NCBI GenBank assembly: GCA_903772945.1
Contig: CAICTM010000398.1
Span: 1 to 64,000 of the forward strand
Source of the DNA: Seminavis robusta
Taxonomy: Eukaryota > Bacillariophyta > Bacillariophyceae > Naviculales > Naviculaceae
Direction of reading: 5' to 3'
DNA: 64,000 nt
A model generated the notes under the pieces. That model was not told the DNA's origin. It made no database searches and saw only the letters and a list, made by a program, of their open reading frames with translations. Both the position numbers and the translations under genes were made by a program. Shown here in pieces: positions 52,920 to 63,892 of the stretch (position 1 is its first letter; each line of letters starts with the position of its first letter).

Positions 52920-55801
52920 ATGAGAAACCTGCTCCTACTTTTTAAGTTATGCCTATTGGCTGCTTCATGGAAAAGCTCAGAGGCTTTCCTCGGACCACAG
53001 AATGGTCGAAGGACAAAAGATCTGGGGAGAATCTTTTGGGATTCTTCCAAAGATAATAATATTATCAATGGAATCCATGCGCCTCTCAAGATGTCGTCTT
53101 CGTCAAATAATGGTTCAGATTTCCAGCTACCAAATCGATCCAAAAAGACCCAGAACAAAGACACGGTGATTGTGGGGGCCGGTCTAGCGGGACTCTCCAT
53201 AGCGCTGTATCTTTCCCAGTTGGATCCGGATCGACAAATTACCATTCTGGATCGAGAAGAGCATGACATTGAAGCAAAGAAACGAACAACAATCAGTAGC
53301 TTTGCGGCAGCTGGAATGCTGGCTCCTCAATCGGAACGCTTGCCCAAGGGACACTTGCTGGATTTGTGTCTGGCCAGTCGGCGCATGTATCCTGAATTTT
53401 GCGATCTCGTGGAATCCTTGGCACAAGAATCAGGCCAAGAAGGGGCCAAGTTTTTAATGCCGCAACAACAGTCTTCTCAGGAACCACCATGGAGTGTGGG
53501 GTACATGGCATCCGGTGGATTTCTAGCACCGGCATTTGCAGGAGATACCGTCGCCACCTGGGCTCCTCCCGAGGATGGTGGAACTGCTACCTGGCTCGAC
53601 GAAATACAAGTCCGAGAGCTGGAACCCAATTTGCATCCCGAGGTCGTTGGAGGATGGTGGTTCCCAGAGGATGCCAGTGTGGATGCGAGGCGTCTGACCT
53701 GCAGTTTGTACGCTGCTTGCATTGCCGCGGGTGTCCAGTTTCTGTGTGGCAAGGGATATGAAGTGACATCCGTGGACCTAAACGATGGAACATGTCATGG
53801 ACTATGGCTTCAAAATGGAAAATATTTCAAAACCAAATCAGTGCTAGTGGCCAATGGTGCCTGGATGAGGAATCTGCTGCCAGTGCCCATTGAGCCTCAC
53901 AAAGGACAGTCTCTAGCGCTTAAAATGCCAGCCGATCGACCACCAATCCTGCGACGAGTACTCTTTGCTCAAGACTCCTACATTGTTCCAAAGGCTGATG
54001 GAAACATTGTCATTGGTGCCACCGTGGAGGCGGGTAGCTTTGATGGAAACGTAACGCCAGCAGGTCTTCTACATATCCTTACGCATGCGCTAGAGTTGGT
54101 GCCAGGATTGAAAGATCTACCTGTGGTAGAAACCTGGGCTGGATTACGACCCACAACACCCGACAAAGGGCCCATAATAGGCAAGTCGCCATGGAAGAAC
54201 CTCTTCCTGGCTGGGGGGTACTGGAGAAATGGAGTCTTGCTTGCACCCAAAACAGCACAGCTCTTGGCTTGTCTCATGACTGACACTGCAATGTCAGCTG
54301 ATGACGAGGCGTTGCTGGGGGCTTTTTCGTGGGATCGTTTCACTGCCAAAGGAGGTGGGGCTACAATGGCCGCAAACGCAAGGTATGCTGCGTCCATGCA
54401 TCCTATTCATTCTCGAGTATCGGGGGCAGGAGTTGCGGCAGCGGTGGGAACCGAGCTCGGGTCGTACTCAACGGCCAAGGCTGCCAAAGATGAGCGACAA
54501 AAGGACAGAAAGGCCTTGTGGGAAAGTGACAGCGATGATGCCTTTGAGCGTGCTGCGGCACTTGGCCAAAGAGATGCTTTGAGTTTTTCAATGGACAACG
54601 AAAAGAAAGACGCGCCTCCGAGCAAACCGAAACCGCCATCACCTGTTTTCTTCCCAGAGCCAACAACAGAAGAGAAAGCAAGTAATGCTCGTCAGGAAAC
54701 AGCCCAAAACGACCTGGCGTCAATCTACGATTCTATCAAGGAAAACAAAGCCAAACAAGTCGTGTCGCTACCAGATACTGGTGGTGTTGACACCAGACCT
54801 GATCCGGGCTTTCGAATCTATCATGTTGATGACGAAACAGGAGAGTCGCGTGAGGTTCCTCCTTATACAAAACCAGTTGATTTCTTACAAAGCATTAGCA
54901 AAGATACAACGTCAACAACCGCAAGCGACTCTGTCCCGGAGAAGATATCAAAAAGTTCCGACAAAAACGCCAACAAGGCTACTCCGTCATCCAAATCTGA
55001 CAAATCATCGTACAACGAGAAAACTTACGATGGGTATCAAGACATCCTGGTAGCAAACGCCGGGAAATCCCGCGAGGAAGAATTGCAATCAATGCGGCAA
55101 GCCCGCTTCAAGAACCGGCTAGACCAGGAGTCAATTGACGCTTCTAAGATTGGCACAATAACGGATGAATTCAAAGAGTTCGAGGAAAGCGAAGAACCTG
55201 CTTCTAGCCAAACTGACCTTTCATCTGCCTACCAGGCTATCCTGGACAACAAGTCAAAGCAGAAAGTTGAGCTACCGGATACCAGTGACGTCGAGCAGAG
55301 GCCTGATCCCGGATTTCGCATCTTCCATGTAGACTCTGAGACTGGAGAATCTAGAGAGGTCCCACCATACACAAAGCCTGTTGATTTCTTGCTCTCATTG
55401 GCAGAAGAAAAGGCACCAAATGCAACAGTTACAGAGGCAACGATATCATCAGAAGGCATCGACGGTGTCTCAAAGCTTGAAAATGACGAACACCTCAATG
55501 GTTTGAGCAAGATCAATGGTGATCACTCGGGAAAAGCAGCAAACGAGGAATACAGTGAGAAAACGTACGTGGAGAAAGGCCGCGTTGGAAGTCGAAACGC
55601 TACAACCCTGTATTCTGTTGCTCTGGCTCTGACCGTTGTCTTCTTCCCATCTCTCGAATCCACTGCTTCAGTTTTGATGGCTATCAAGACATTATAGAAG
55701 CCAACTCTGCCAACACCCGCGAAGAGGAGTTGGAAGCCATGCGTCGAGCTCGACAAAGTAATCGTTTGGGCCAGTCCGGCATTGACGACAGCAAACTCTA
55801 A
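52920..55801 (+). CDS. plastid-type FAD-dependent glycine/D-amino-acid oxidase-like protein with duplicated C-terminal module
   Basis: Exons 52920-55564 and 55672-55801 give 924 residues. The start (MRNLLLLFKLCLLAASWKSSEAFLGPQ) is a signal peptide with a Phe motif, pointing to the plastid. Residues about 80-460 form a DAO/ThiO-like flavoenzyme: GAGLAGLSIALYLS dinucleotide fold, SSFAAAGMLAPQSE, AWMRNLLPVPIEPHKGQS, RVLFAQDSYIVPKADGNIVIGAT, and the late ETWAGLRPTTPDKGPIIG with LAGGYWRNGVLLAP. Homologues oxidise glycine or other amines, as in ThiO for thiamine synthesis; the substrate here is not known. About 460 further residues follow. They contain two copies of a module with RPDPGFRI(Y/F)HVDxETGESREVPPY and EKT(Y/F)DGYQDI then REEEL, found at about 600-747 and 763-924. 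The intron lies in copy 2 only. Confidence 0.8.
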
Positions 55802-55940
55802 AAGGCCCAAGACCCCAGGAGTCGGTCATGACTTGCTAGTAGAACTTAATAGCGCTAACATTTGTACACATTTGCCGATAGAAGGAACCCCAAAAGTTAC
55901 CAAGCCAATAGTACATGTAGTTTAGCTGCTTCATTAATGA

Positions 55941-57215
55941 TCAGGGAAACCCTCTATTGGCGCTCAGTAGGGAGTGGAAATCATCACCGTTTTCATCCGC
56001 CATATGATCCATTGTTTCGAGCTCGACGACGCGCCCACCCATTTTGTGGATCAACGCTTCTATTTGTTTCATGATTTGAGTCAATGACGGCCTCTGATGC
56101 CGATCCTGCACCAACATTTGTTCAATGAGCAGAAGTATGTCGTGGGAATACCACGACGCTGCACAACACTTGGGCGGCAGCTTGGGAAGGCCGCCAAGGA
56201 CTTTGAGTTGCGTACAATCGACGATTCTTATTCTCCCGTTTGTTCTGGAAAATTCGCTTTCACCAGGAGACGCTCCAAAGAGGACGGCAAAGAACGTGCA
56301 GCCCAATGACCACATGTCCACACTGGCAAAATCAACGGGTGGGTCTCCCGCTCGGACACCACCCTCAAAGAGTTCCGGTGGCCGGTAGGGCATTGTCGTG
56401 TGCTGGGATGCCCGATCCACGATATTTAAAGCTTGTCGCCTGGTATTGACTTCTTCTCGAATAGGTCCCACAGAGCCAAAATCCATGAGGACCGGAGTTC
56501 GAATTGAATTTGCGTGTTCAAACATAATGTTTTCGACTTTGACATCTCGATGTGAGTAATGGGCATTGTGCAGAGCTTGCAGTCCTCTCGCAATTTCCAA
56601 GAATAAATTCAGCACATCCACTTCATTCCAGGGGGCCCTGGATACGTTGTAGATATCCCCAGGAGCTTCTAGAATTCGATGATTGATCTCAGCCCGCAAT
56701 GACCGATTCATTCTAGGAAACAGCATGTAGGCAATATCATCGACGACAGTGAATCCCAGGAGTGGTAAAATATTGGGGTGTCCCATGGTAGCTCTGTGAA
56801 CTGCAGCCTCTTCGCGGCATTCTTGCAGCATGTTCGGTTCCGGACAACGGATCTGTTTGAGTGCATATAGCTGTTGGTTGCTGCCGGCTGTGGACTCATC
56901 CTCAGTGGCTTCAAAGACATAACTGAATCCTCCCTCAGCAATTTGTTTTCCAATGCGGACACGTCTTCCTGTATCCATTGTGATGGCGGGCCCCGAAGCA
57001 GCATTGTTCATAAAAGACTGAGCCCAAGAAAAGATCCACTGGACCAATCGCTTGATAACATCACAGATCTGCTCAAAGAGTGATGGCAAGGATCCGCCGA
57101 GAGCGGAGCGCGCAGAGTTCATGTCGATTGTTGCTTCTTGATGGTGATGAGCAAGTGTAGTCGATCCAAAATGAGTATTAGTAGTATGTCGTCTCTTGAT
57201 TGCGGCAAAAGCCAT
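55941..57215 (-). CDS. STK16/NAK-family serine/threonine kinase
   Basis: Single exon, 424 residues from ATG 57215 (MAFAAIKRRHTTNTHFG). Kinase domain about 90-395 with all key residues: glycine loop IAEGGFSYVFEA, VAIK-type Lys in YALKQIRC, HRDVKVENIMF, DFGSVG (with the Asp), and PYRPPELF. The closest group is STK16/MPSK1 (yeast Env7, NAK family), membrane-associated kinases of Golgi and vacuole. The DFGSVG and YRxPELF forms and the ALKxI(R/L)C lobe support this. A hydrophobic helix (IKRLVQWIFSWAQSFM, about 55-75) precedes the domain and may touch membranes, whereas STK16 itself uses acylation. No C-terminal domain. Confidence 0.82.
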   Translation of the reverse strand: MAFAAIKRRHTTNTHFGSTTLAHHHQEATIDMNSARSALGGSLPSLFEQICDVIKRLVQWIFSWAQSFMNNAASGPAITMDTGRRVRIGKQIAEGGFSYVFEATEDESTAGSNQQLYALKQIRCPEPNMLQECREEAAVHRATMGHPNILPLLGFTVVDDIAYMLFPRMNRSLRAEINHRILEAPGDIYNVSRAPWNEVDVLNLFLEIARGLQALHNAHYSHRDVKVENIMFEHANSIRTPVLMDFGSVGPIREEVNTRRQALNIVDRASQHTTMPYRPPELFEGGVRAGDPPVDFASVDMWSLGCTFFAVLFGASPGESEFSRTNGRIRIVDCTQLKVLGGLPKLPPKCCAASWYSHDILLLIEQMLVQDRHQRPSLTQIMKQIEALIHKMGGRVVELETMDHMADENGDDFHSLLSANRGFP

Positions 57216-57558
57216 TGCTGGGTGAAATTTGCGAGCCAAAGTCCGTTGCTTTTTCGTCTTGCAAGAATGACGAGTTGAGTCGAGTCGAGTGAGTCGATTG
57301 AATCAATCGTTCGTTTCCTTGGTTCGACGATTGACGCTTTGACTAGCTAGCCACAAGGCTCTTATTTTCACGCTTAAGCGTAGAGTAGCATTATTATTGC
57401 TACCGTATTCATGTCATTGGCTTTTGGCTTTGTCCCTTCTCATCATAATTTTCCCTCCAACTCCTGTCTTCTTTCGATCGAGCAGCACTCTTTGTTCACA
57501 TCAGTGTCGGACTACTACCGGTACAACGTGGCTAAGAGTACTAGTATATTATATTACC
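57216..57558. promoter_or_regulatory. bidirectional promoter region, STK16-like / NSE1
   Basis: The 343 bases between divergent start codons. Has GAGTC-type direct repeats (about 57270-57300). A plus-strand frame from 57397 adds a hydrophobic leader to NSE1 but is unlikely to be used. Confidence 0.35.
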
Positions 57559-58158
57559 ATGACGGACCCTCTCCCCTTGGGACAAAAGCTGTTCCTTCAG
57601 AAACTCGCCGCGGTTCACACAATGACGGACGAAACCGCGCAAGAGTTTCTAGATCAATTTGATCCAGACGACATGCAGTGTGATTGCGTGGACGACTGTC
57701 TAACCAGCATCAACAAACAATTGACAGTTGGGTTTGGTATGGAGATTGTGACCATGGTGGACAAGGATGGAAATAAGTTCCATGCTCTCATTAACCAACA
57801 TGCCGATCAAGTGGCCAAGGAGAGTTTTGGCAGTACCTACGACGCCGACACGCGCTACTTTGTTCGACAGGTCTTGGAGAGTCTGGTGGAAGGACCTTCG
57901 GTGCGATCGACGCTGATCAACTTGCGAACAAAGTTGCAGCCTCCTCTCAAGCTAGATATTGACAAGGCGGATCAGTGCATTGAAAATCTTTTGGACGAAC
58001 ATTGGTTGCAACGCGATGATGGCGACAATAAGAGACGACGTGACTCCATGAATGCCAAAATTGAGTTGGGACCAAGGGCCTTTCTGGAGTTGTCGGTCTT
58101 GTTGATGGACATGGGATTTCCTCAGGATGATTTGCCGCAGTTTTTATTTCACCGATAA
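57559..58158 (+). CDS. NSE1: NSE1, SMC5-SMC6 complex subunit, lacking RING
   Basis: Component of the SMC5/6 complex in chromosome repair and segregation. 199 residues from ATG 57559 (MTDPLPLGQKLFLQKLAAVHTM). The two winged-helix units are visible: GNKFHALINQHADQVAKES, DADTRYFVRQVLESLVEGPS, DKADQCIENLLDEHWLQ, and IELGPRAFLELSVLLMDMG. In fungi and animals the protein then ends in a RING-like C4HC3 domain, and here it stops at FPQDDLPQFLFHR with no zinc-binding cysteines, so ubiquitin ligase activity would be absent. Starts at 57397 would add a hydrophobic leader not expected of a nuclear protein. Divergent from the STK16-like gene. Confidence 0.75.
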   Translation: MTDPLPLGQKLFLQKLAAVHTMTDETAQEFLDQFDPDDMQCDCVDDCLTSINKQLTVGFGMEIVTMVDKDGNKFHALINQHADQVAKESFGSTYDADTRYFVRQVLESLVEGPSVRSTLINLRTKLQPPLKLDIDKADQCIENLLDEHWLQRDDGDNKRRRDSMNAKIELGPRAFLELSVLLMDMGFPQDDLPQFLFHR

Positions 58159-58481
58159 AGTCACAGCAACCAACAGAAGTTCAACTGCATTAGTGAGAAG
58201 GACCAAGTGGCTTCAAATGGCCTGGAATTATTGGTGGGATTTGGTTTCAGTTTATTTTATTTGTTTCAGAGGCTGCTCCAATACAACTTGATGCATCGGC
58301 GTGTAGATGTATTTCTCTGTGGCTAACATATTTTTCAAAAAGCATCTTCTATTTTCTATTCTGTCCATAATTCCTATGGCCTCTGGCAGGAGCCACAGCA
58401 TTCTCGACCCCAGCGCGAGTAGACTCGTACCACCAGAAGAATCAATTCTATATCTCTATTAATTTTAGCAGGTTTACTTGT
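58159..58481. other. convergent 3' region, NSE1 / ABCC
   Basis: 3' UTR spacer of 323 bases. I checked for the missing NSE1 RING and saw no Cys-rich frame. Confidence 0.4.
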
Positions 58482-61400
58482 TCATGCTTCTACGTCTCCT
58501 CCTCCTTGTTCCTTTTGTTGGCTGAATGCTCTCTTCCTCAACTCGGCTGACATGGAATCGCCAGTGTCATTCACCATGCTAGCAAAAGCACCGCCATCAG
58601 TGAGTAACTTCGCAGGGGAGCCCCACTCAAGCACTCTACCATGGCCCAAGACCAAAACAATGTCGTAGTCAATGATTGTCTCCAAGCGGTGCGCAACAGC
58701 AATAATAGTACCCTCTTTAAATGATTCTTGGAGCGCGTCCTGCAGCATTTCATCAGTGCGACGGTCGACACTGGCCGTTGCTTCATCCAAGACAAGAATT
58801 CTGTTGTTGCTGAGGATGGCTCGTGCCAGACACAGTAACTGTCTTTGGCCAACTGAAAAATTGCTTCCGCCTTCCGACACAATCGAATCCCAGCCCTTGG
58901 GCAGGGCCGCAACCACATCGCCCAAGTGGGCATCGTCCAGTGCACTCTGGATTTCTGCATCCGAATGACATCCGAACAGATCCAAGTTCTCACGAACGGT
59001 ACAGCCGCTAAAGAGGGTGGGCACTTGAGGGATAACTGATATCTTGGTTCGCAGGGCATGCAGACCTAGCTTGGATACATCCACGCCATCAATAGAAAGA
59101 GTCCCTTCCTCAGCTTCCAGCAACCGAAAGAGAGTCTGCACAACCGTGGATTTACCAGACCCTGTTCTTCCCACCACACCAACGCGAGCACCACCCGGAA
59201 TTTCGAAGCTTATTTGATTCAAAGCCAGAGGTAAGGAGGGTCTGTAGCGAGCAGCCAACCCGTCGCACTTCACGGCACCAGTGGAGGGCCACCCTTTCCC
59301 TGTAAGTTCCTCGTCCCCGTCCAATTCGAGTGGGGCCTCAGACTCCAGGTCGCCGAATTCCAGCACACGTTCCACTGCAACCATTTGGTTGACCACTTCT
59401 GCGCTCTGTCGGATGCACCATTGAAAGAGGCCCGCTAGCTGCAGCAGCATGGACAACGACAGCCCCAGAATGGCCGGATCAACATCAAACCATCCTTCCT
59501 GTTGAAACAGGACTGACAAGTACGCCACAAGTGTCAAGAACAGGAACATAATTGCGTCCATACGAAATCCAACCCAGCGCGAAGCAGCAATGAATGCGTA
59601 AAAGGCGCGCGTATGAGCATCGTGTGCCTCTTCAAACTTCTTGCGGAAGTATCCAAGGGACTGGTTGGATCGAATCGTTGCGATTCCTCCAAGGGATTCT
59701 CCAAGCATTGCAAAGATCGGAGATCGGGCAAGGCTCTCAAGTCTCTTCAACTCTCTAGTGCTTGTAACGAAAGTCTTGCGAACAGACAAAAAGTACCAAA
59801 CCAAAGGAGGAAACGCCAGCAGAGTGAATGGAAGTACCGTGACCGTCGTCGCCACTGCGCCCAACACAATGAAGGCAATGACGCAAAAGTCGAACAGAGT
59901 CTGGGGGAGCAGATCATCGTTCGAGCCGACGTCCGCTGATACCCTGTTTAGGATGCGGCCCATGGGGTTTGTGTCGAAGAACTCAATCTTGGCTCGCAGC
60001 AATGACTTTGCCATTCGGTCGTGCAGTCTCTGCGACGCTTTCACTGTGAGTTCCAAGCTTAGCATTGCTCGAGATACTGCCAGAATAACAACGGCAGACG
60101 AAAGTCCAATTACTAGCCCCAAGATGGCCCAAGAGTTCTGCGGTGAAAAACCGCGATAAGACAAAAAAGACGAGAAATGCGTGAGAACAAACAGTCTCCA
60201 ATCCGAATAACCAAGAGACCAGAACAAGAAGACGCACCTGCTGATCCGCGGGTCTTTCAGCCCACCTTCCAACGGTGCCAATTGTCACAAGCACGGAAGC
60301 TTGAGTGATTGAAAACAAAGCGAGCATCGCTGCACCCACCCAGAGTCCACCCATGGCTCTTAGGTAGTTGGCATATGTCTCCAGCTTGACTAGGCCACTT
60401 TGCTTAATTTCTTTGCCCTCGATGTCTCCATTCGCATCATCCAATAAGTTGGACTCTGCCGCAACGTGTTCTTCTTCCTTTGCCACACCTGGGGGCATCG
60501 TAGATTTGTCGTCGCCGCCGTCGAGGTTATCGACGGCGCTGTCATCCTTCGCGTGTGCACTTAACTTGCCACCGGAAGCAGCTACGCATTCTTCGTAGCT
60601 CCCGATGTGGGCAACTCTTCCTGCGACGATCAGTACACATCTGTGGTCCCCGATGTGCTGATGTTGATGTGTTGCGAGGACGGTACACTTGCCTCTATTC
60701 ACTGATAGGTTCATGATCGCTTCTTGGAACAGCTGTCTTCCAACCTTGGAATCGACAGCCGACAAAGGATCATCAGCAACCAGAATGTCTGCGTCTTTGT
60801 ACAGCGCTCGGGCTAACCCAATTCTGGCTCGCTGCCCCCCGCTGATCTGCACTCCCCGGTCGCCAACAACAGTTTCATCTCCGTCGCGAAGCTGCTTGAA
60901 ATCGACGTTGAGACTACACGAGTTCACGACTCTGTCGTACCATTCAGCGTCGAAGTCCTTGCCCATCATAATGTTCTCTTTCACGGTGCCATCCATGATC
61001 CAAGGATCTTGCGCAGCATAAGCCAGTGAGCTATAGTTTCGCCCGATTACCCCAGATTTCACCGGGAGCTCACCAACGAGTGCTTGAAGCATGGCACTCT
61101 TGCCACTTCCTACCGCACCCACAAGGCAAGTGAGCTGACCTCTGTTGAAGTCCAACGAAACATCCGTGAGGGCTGGCATATCCTCGGTGCTACCCACTGT
61201 TGACTGATCGCTTTTGGCTTGCACCGTTTCGACGTCATTCCAATTACAGTTGACGCTTTTCAATGACAGGCAACAGTCCCCATGCTGCTTCGAATTTGAA
61301 CTAGCTCGTTCGATTGTTTGAGAGGTAGCGTACGGAAGCTCGGGAAATTCGAGAAAGTTCTGGATTCGTTTGAGTGAAACAAATGCTTCACTGACTCCCT

Positions 61401-62736
61401 GTTACAGCAACAATACATGGATTGAGACAACGGACTCCTGCCGAGCAACATCCAGTTCTTAAACGGGATTTAACCCACCATTACTCCAAGGGAAAGATGC
61501 TTGGTCATTTCAATTTGGATGATGTTTACCAGAGTAAAGGTAGTGAAGACATCTCTTGGCGTTAACGTCTCTCCGCTAGCCACATGGACTAGGAAGATGA
61601 CCACGGAAATGACGACGTTTGCGCAAAAGAACAGCGCTTCGTTCCACGCCTTCAACCTTTGGAAGTTGCAGGAAGCAAGGTGAGGATGGCCTACGGGCAT
61701 GGCATGCTTGAGATCGTACATGTAGTTCGACTTACCTATTTGCTCGCACAATTTGGTCGACCTCTTTGGCTCGGTAGTCTTGGATTCTATCCAGAAAACG
61801 CCATTCAAAACCAGACATCTTCATCACCCTGGCACCGTAGACGGCCTGAGAGACAAAATTCACCCTTGTATCCGTGATGGCGGCGATTCTCCCTCGGAAG
61901 TGTACGAATCTCCTACTCAGGTACATTTGCAATGGAATAAATCCCACAACCAAAAGAGCAACGCCAGCTGCAAATGCAGGACCCAGCAGAACCCAACCAA
62001 CACACAAAATGGCAATGCACTGCAGTGGTGCCCATATCAGGTGACTGCAAAACAGAGCTGCTAGCATGAAGCGCTCAACATCATTACTGGCCAGGTTCAT
62101 GATTTGGCCATAGTTCGCTGATGTGTCCTGATGCGTGGATGAAAGTCGTTGCGATTTGTAGTATATGGAGGCGATGGCAGCTATCCGCAACCTCATTCCT
62201 TTTCTCCATGTGAAGAAGAACGAGTGATGGTGCTCTGCTAGCAGCGCCAGGGACCCCATAACAATCACGGTTGCCCACAGATAACCTTGGCCATTGTCAT
62301 CTTCAAAGGCCTCGATCAATAGACCCAGTGCCACAGCTTGTGAAACCTTGGCGACTGCTGCCAACATGTACATTGGTTGAACATACCACATGCTCTTGAC
62401 AAAGTCTTTGAGAATGGCTCGGTCTAACCTGGGATTGTTGGGGTTCTGTCGCTTTTCTTCTTCCCATAGCTTCTCAAAATATATGCGATTGGCAGCCGAT
62501 GTGTCTGCCTCGGATATCTCTGGAAGGTCGCTCTCTTCCAGTGCTCTTTTCATTCCCAGCTTCAGCAGGGGGTACGGCCACATGAAAAGAAACTGGGAAA
62601 TAGGAGACGCCTCTGCCAGTGGATCTTTGGGGCGAGGTGGCTTTGCGGGCTCAGCTGTAGCGGACTCGTAGTCCTCATCATGGGCAGTAACATTGCTCCC
62701 ATTCCCTTCCTTGTCTCTACCAATCTGCTCACACAT
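58482..62736 (-). CDS. ABCC-type (multidrug-resistance-protein-like) full ABC transporter
   Basis: Exports organic anions or conjugates, probably at vacuolar or plasma membrane. Exons 62736-61736, 61656-61479, 61398-60238 and 60137-58482 give 1,331 residues. Layout TMD1-NBD1-TMD2-NBD2, without the extra N-terminal TMD0, as in short ABCC proteins. The N-terminus has the ABCC entry motif SPISQFLFMWPYPLLKLG and EESDLPEISEADTS. NBD1: Walker A GAVGSGKSAML, signature QISGGQRARIGLARALY, Walker B DILVADDPLSAVD (Asp where most have Glu, typical of ABCC). NBD2: GRTGSGKSTVVQTL, signature NFSVGQRQLLCLARAIL, Walker B ILVLDEATASVD, H-loop AVAHRLETI. An acidic linker follows NBD1 (DSAVDNLDGGDDKS). Splice junctions join conserved helices without loss. 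Confidence 0.92.
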
Positions 62737-63892
62737 TTCGAAAGTTTCGGAACTCCAACAACCTGTCTAAAATAGTGGATGCAGCTGTCTACTTCCTTTC
62801 GTTGTTGGCATTGCTCTTTTGTAGACACTTTTGCTGCAGGTAACGGTATTGCGGCTCCAGCGTACTGGTGTGGCTGCTTCGAGAGACTGACTCTGTTGCC
62901 TGATGTGGACTCGCTTAGACTCAGCAATCATGTGTCTTCCAGGCAGTGAATCAGCTGGGTGCTAAAACCAGCTTCGATTGCCCTTCTTCCTTCGTTTTGG
63001 GGGAGCAGTTTCGCGATGACTCAGCAGACGTAGTGAAGCTCGCACAGGTAGTGAACAGCAAAATGCCACGTGCGACCAACACTCATCCGGAATGAAGTTG
63101 CGGGGAATGGGCTTTTTAGAGCAGTCCCTTCTGGTCAACCTGCTCAAGTTTTGAAGTTTGAGTAAATCTTCCATTTTGAGTCATGCTTTTAATTATGAAG
63201 CTTCCAGATTGAAGATTCGATTCGATCATCATTCATCTTTCTCCAGATTTCACTGGTCCTATAGCTCTAGCTAGCTAGCTAGCTAGCTAGAGCCTTTCAG
63301 ATTGTGTCATCTCATTCTTCCATTTTCAGCTATTCTTCCATTTCCAGCCATTCTTTCAAGAGAAAACAATTGAAACCAGACAAGACAAAAAATGTTAAAC
63401 GTTTTTCCCGCAACACCAACGTTTCGATTGTGCTGTACCGGTACCTTATCACTGCTCTGGAATTAGGGTAGATGCGGTAAAGATAGATCTGTTCTTCTTC
63501 TTACAAGCAGTAAACTTTTTAAAAAAGATAAAGTAAATTCCTTAACCCTATAATTACCTGAACTATCTCTTTTTGAAAGCAGTCTTCCAAAAGACGCGGT
63601 GATGTTGCCGAAAAACTATCGCAGGCATGCATAGTTACGAAACTGCACGATCCTGGACTACTTCGCATGATCAAGCCAGGTACCTACCGGCTAGTCTTGA
63701 AATGGGCTCATAGCCTAGCACAAACTCACCAAGAGAGGTGGCTACACCTCCCCACAAACAAGTCATTACACACCTAGAAACAATAGTTTAATTGGCTATA
63801 GAGAAGCTTGGGTCAACCTATTCTGTCGACCGTTCCCTTACAGGGACACCCTCTGTGCCAACGGTACCTGCCCCGAGCCATCGGAATCGACC
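62737..63892. other. intergenic, upstream of the ABCC gene
   Basis: About 1.2 kb. The minus-strand frame at 62562-62927 overlaps the first exon and upstream region and is not convincing. A perfect 30-bp palindrome made of CTAG units lies at 63264-63293. GGTACC words occur at about 63438 and 63680. From about 63718 a plus-strand frame is open to the right edge. Confidence 0.4.
63264..63293. repeat. 30-bp perfect palindrome of CTAG units
   Basis: Starts GCTCTAG, runs through consecutive CTAG steps and ends CTAGAGC. Every base pairs with its mirror. The most regular example of the CTAG words seen across the spacers of this window. Confidence 0.85.

Noticed and set aside
57397-57558. Upstream in-frame starts giving NSE1 a hydrophobic leader
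   Set aside because: NSE1 is nuclear, the family start matches ATG 57559, and the leader region is the divergent promoter.
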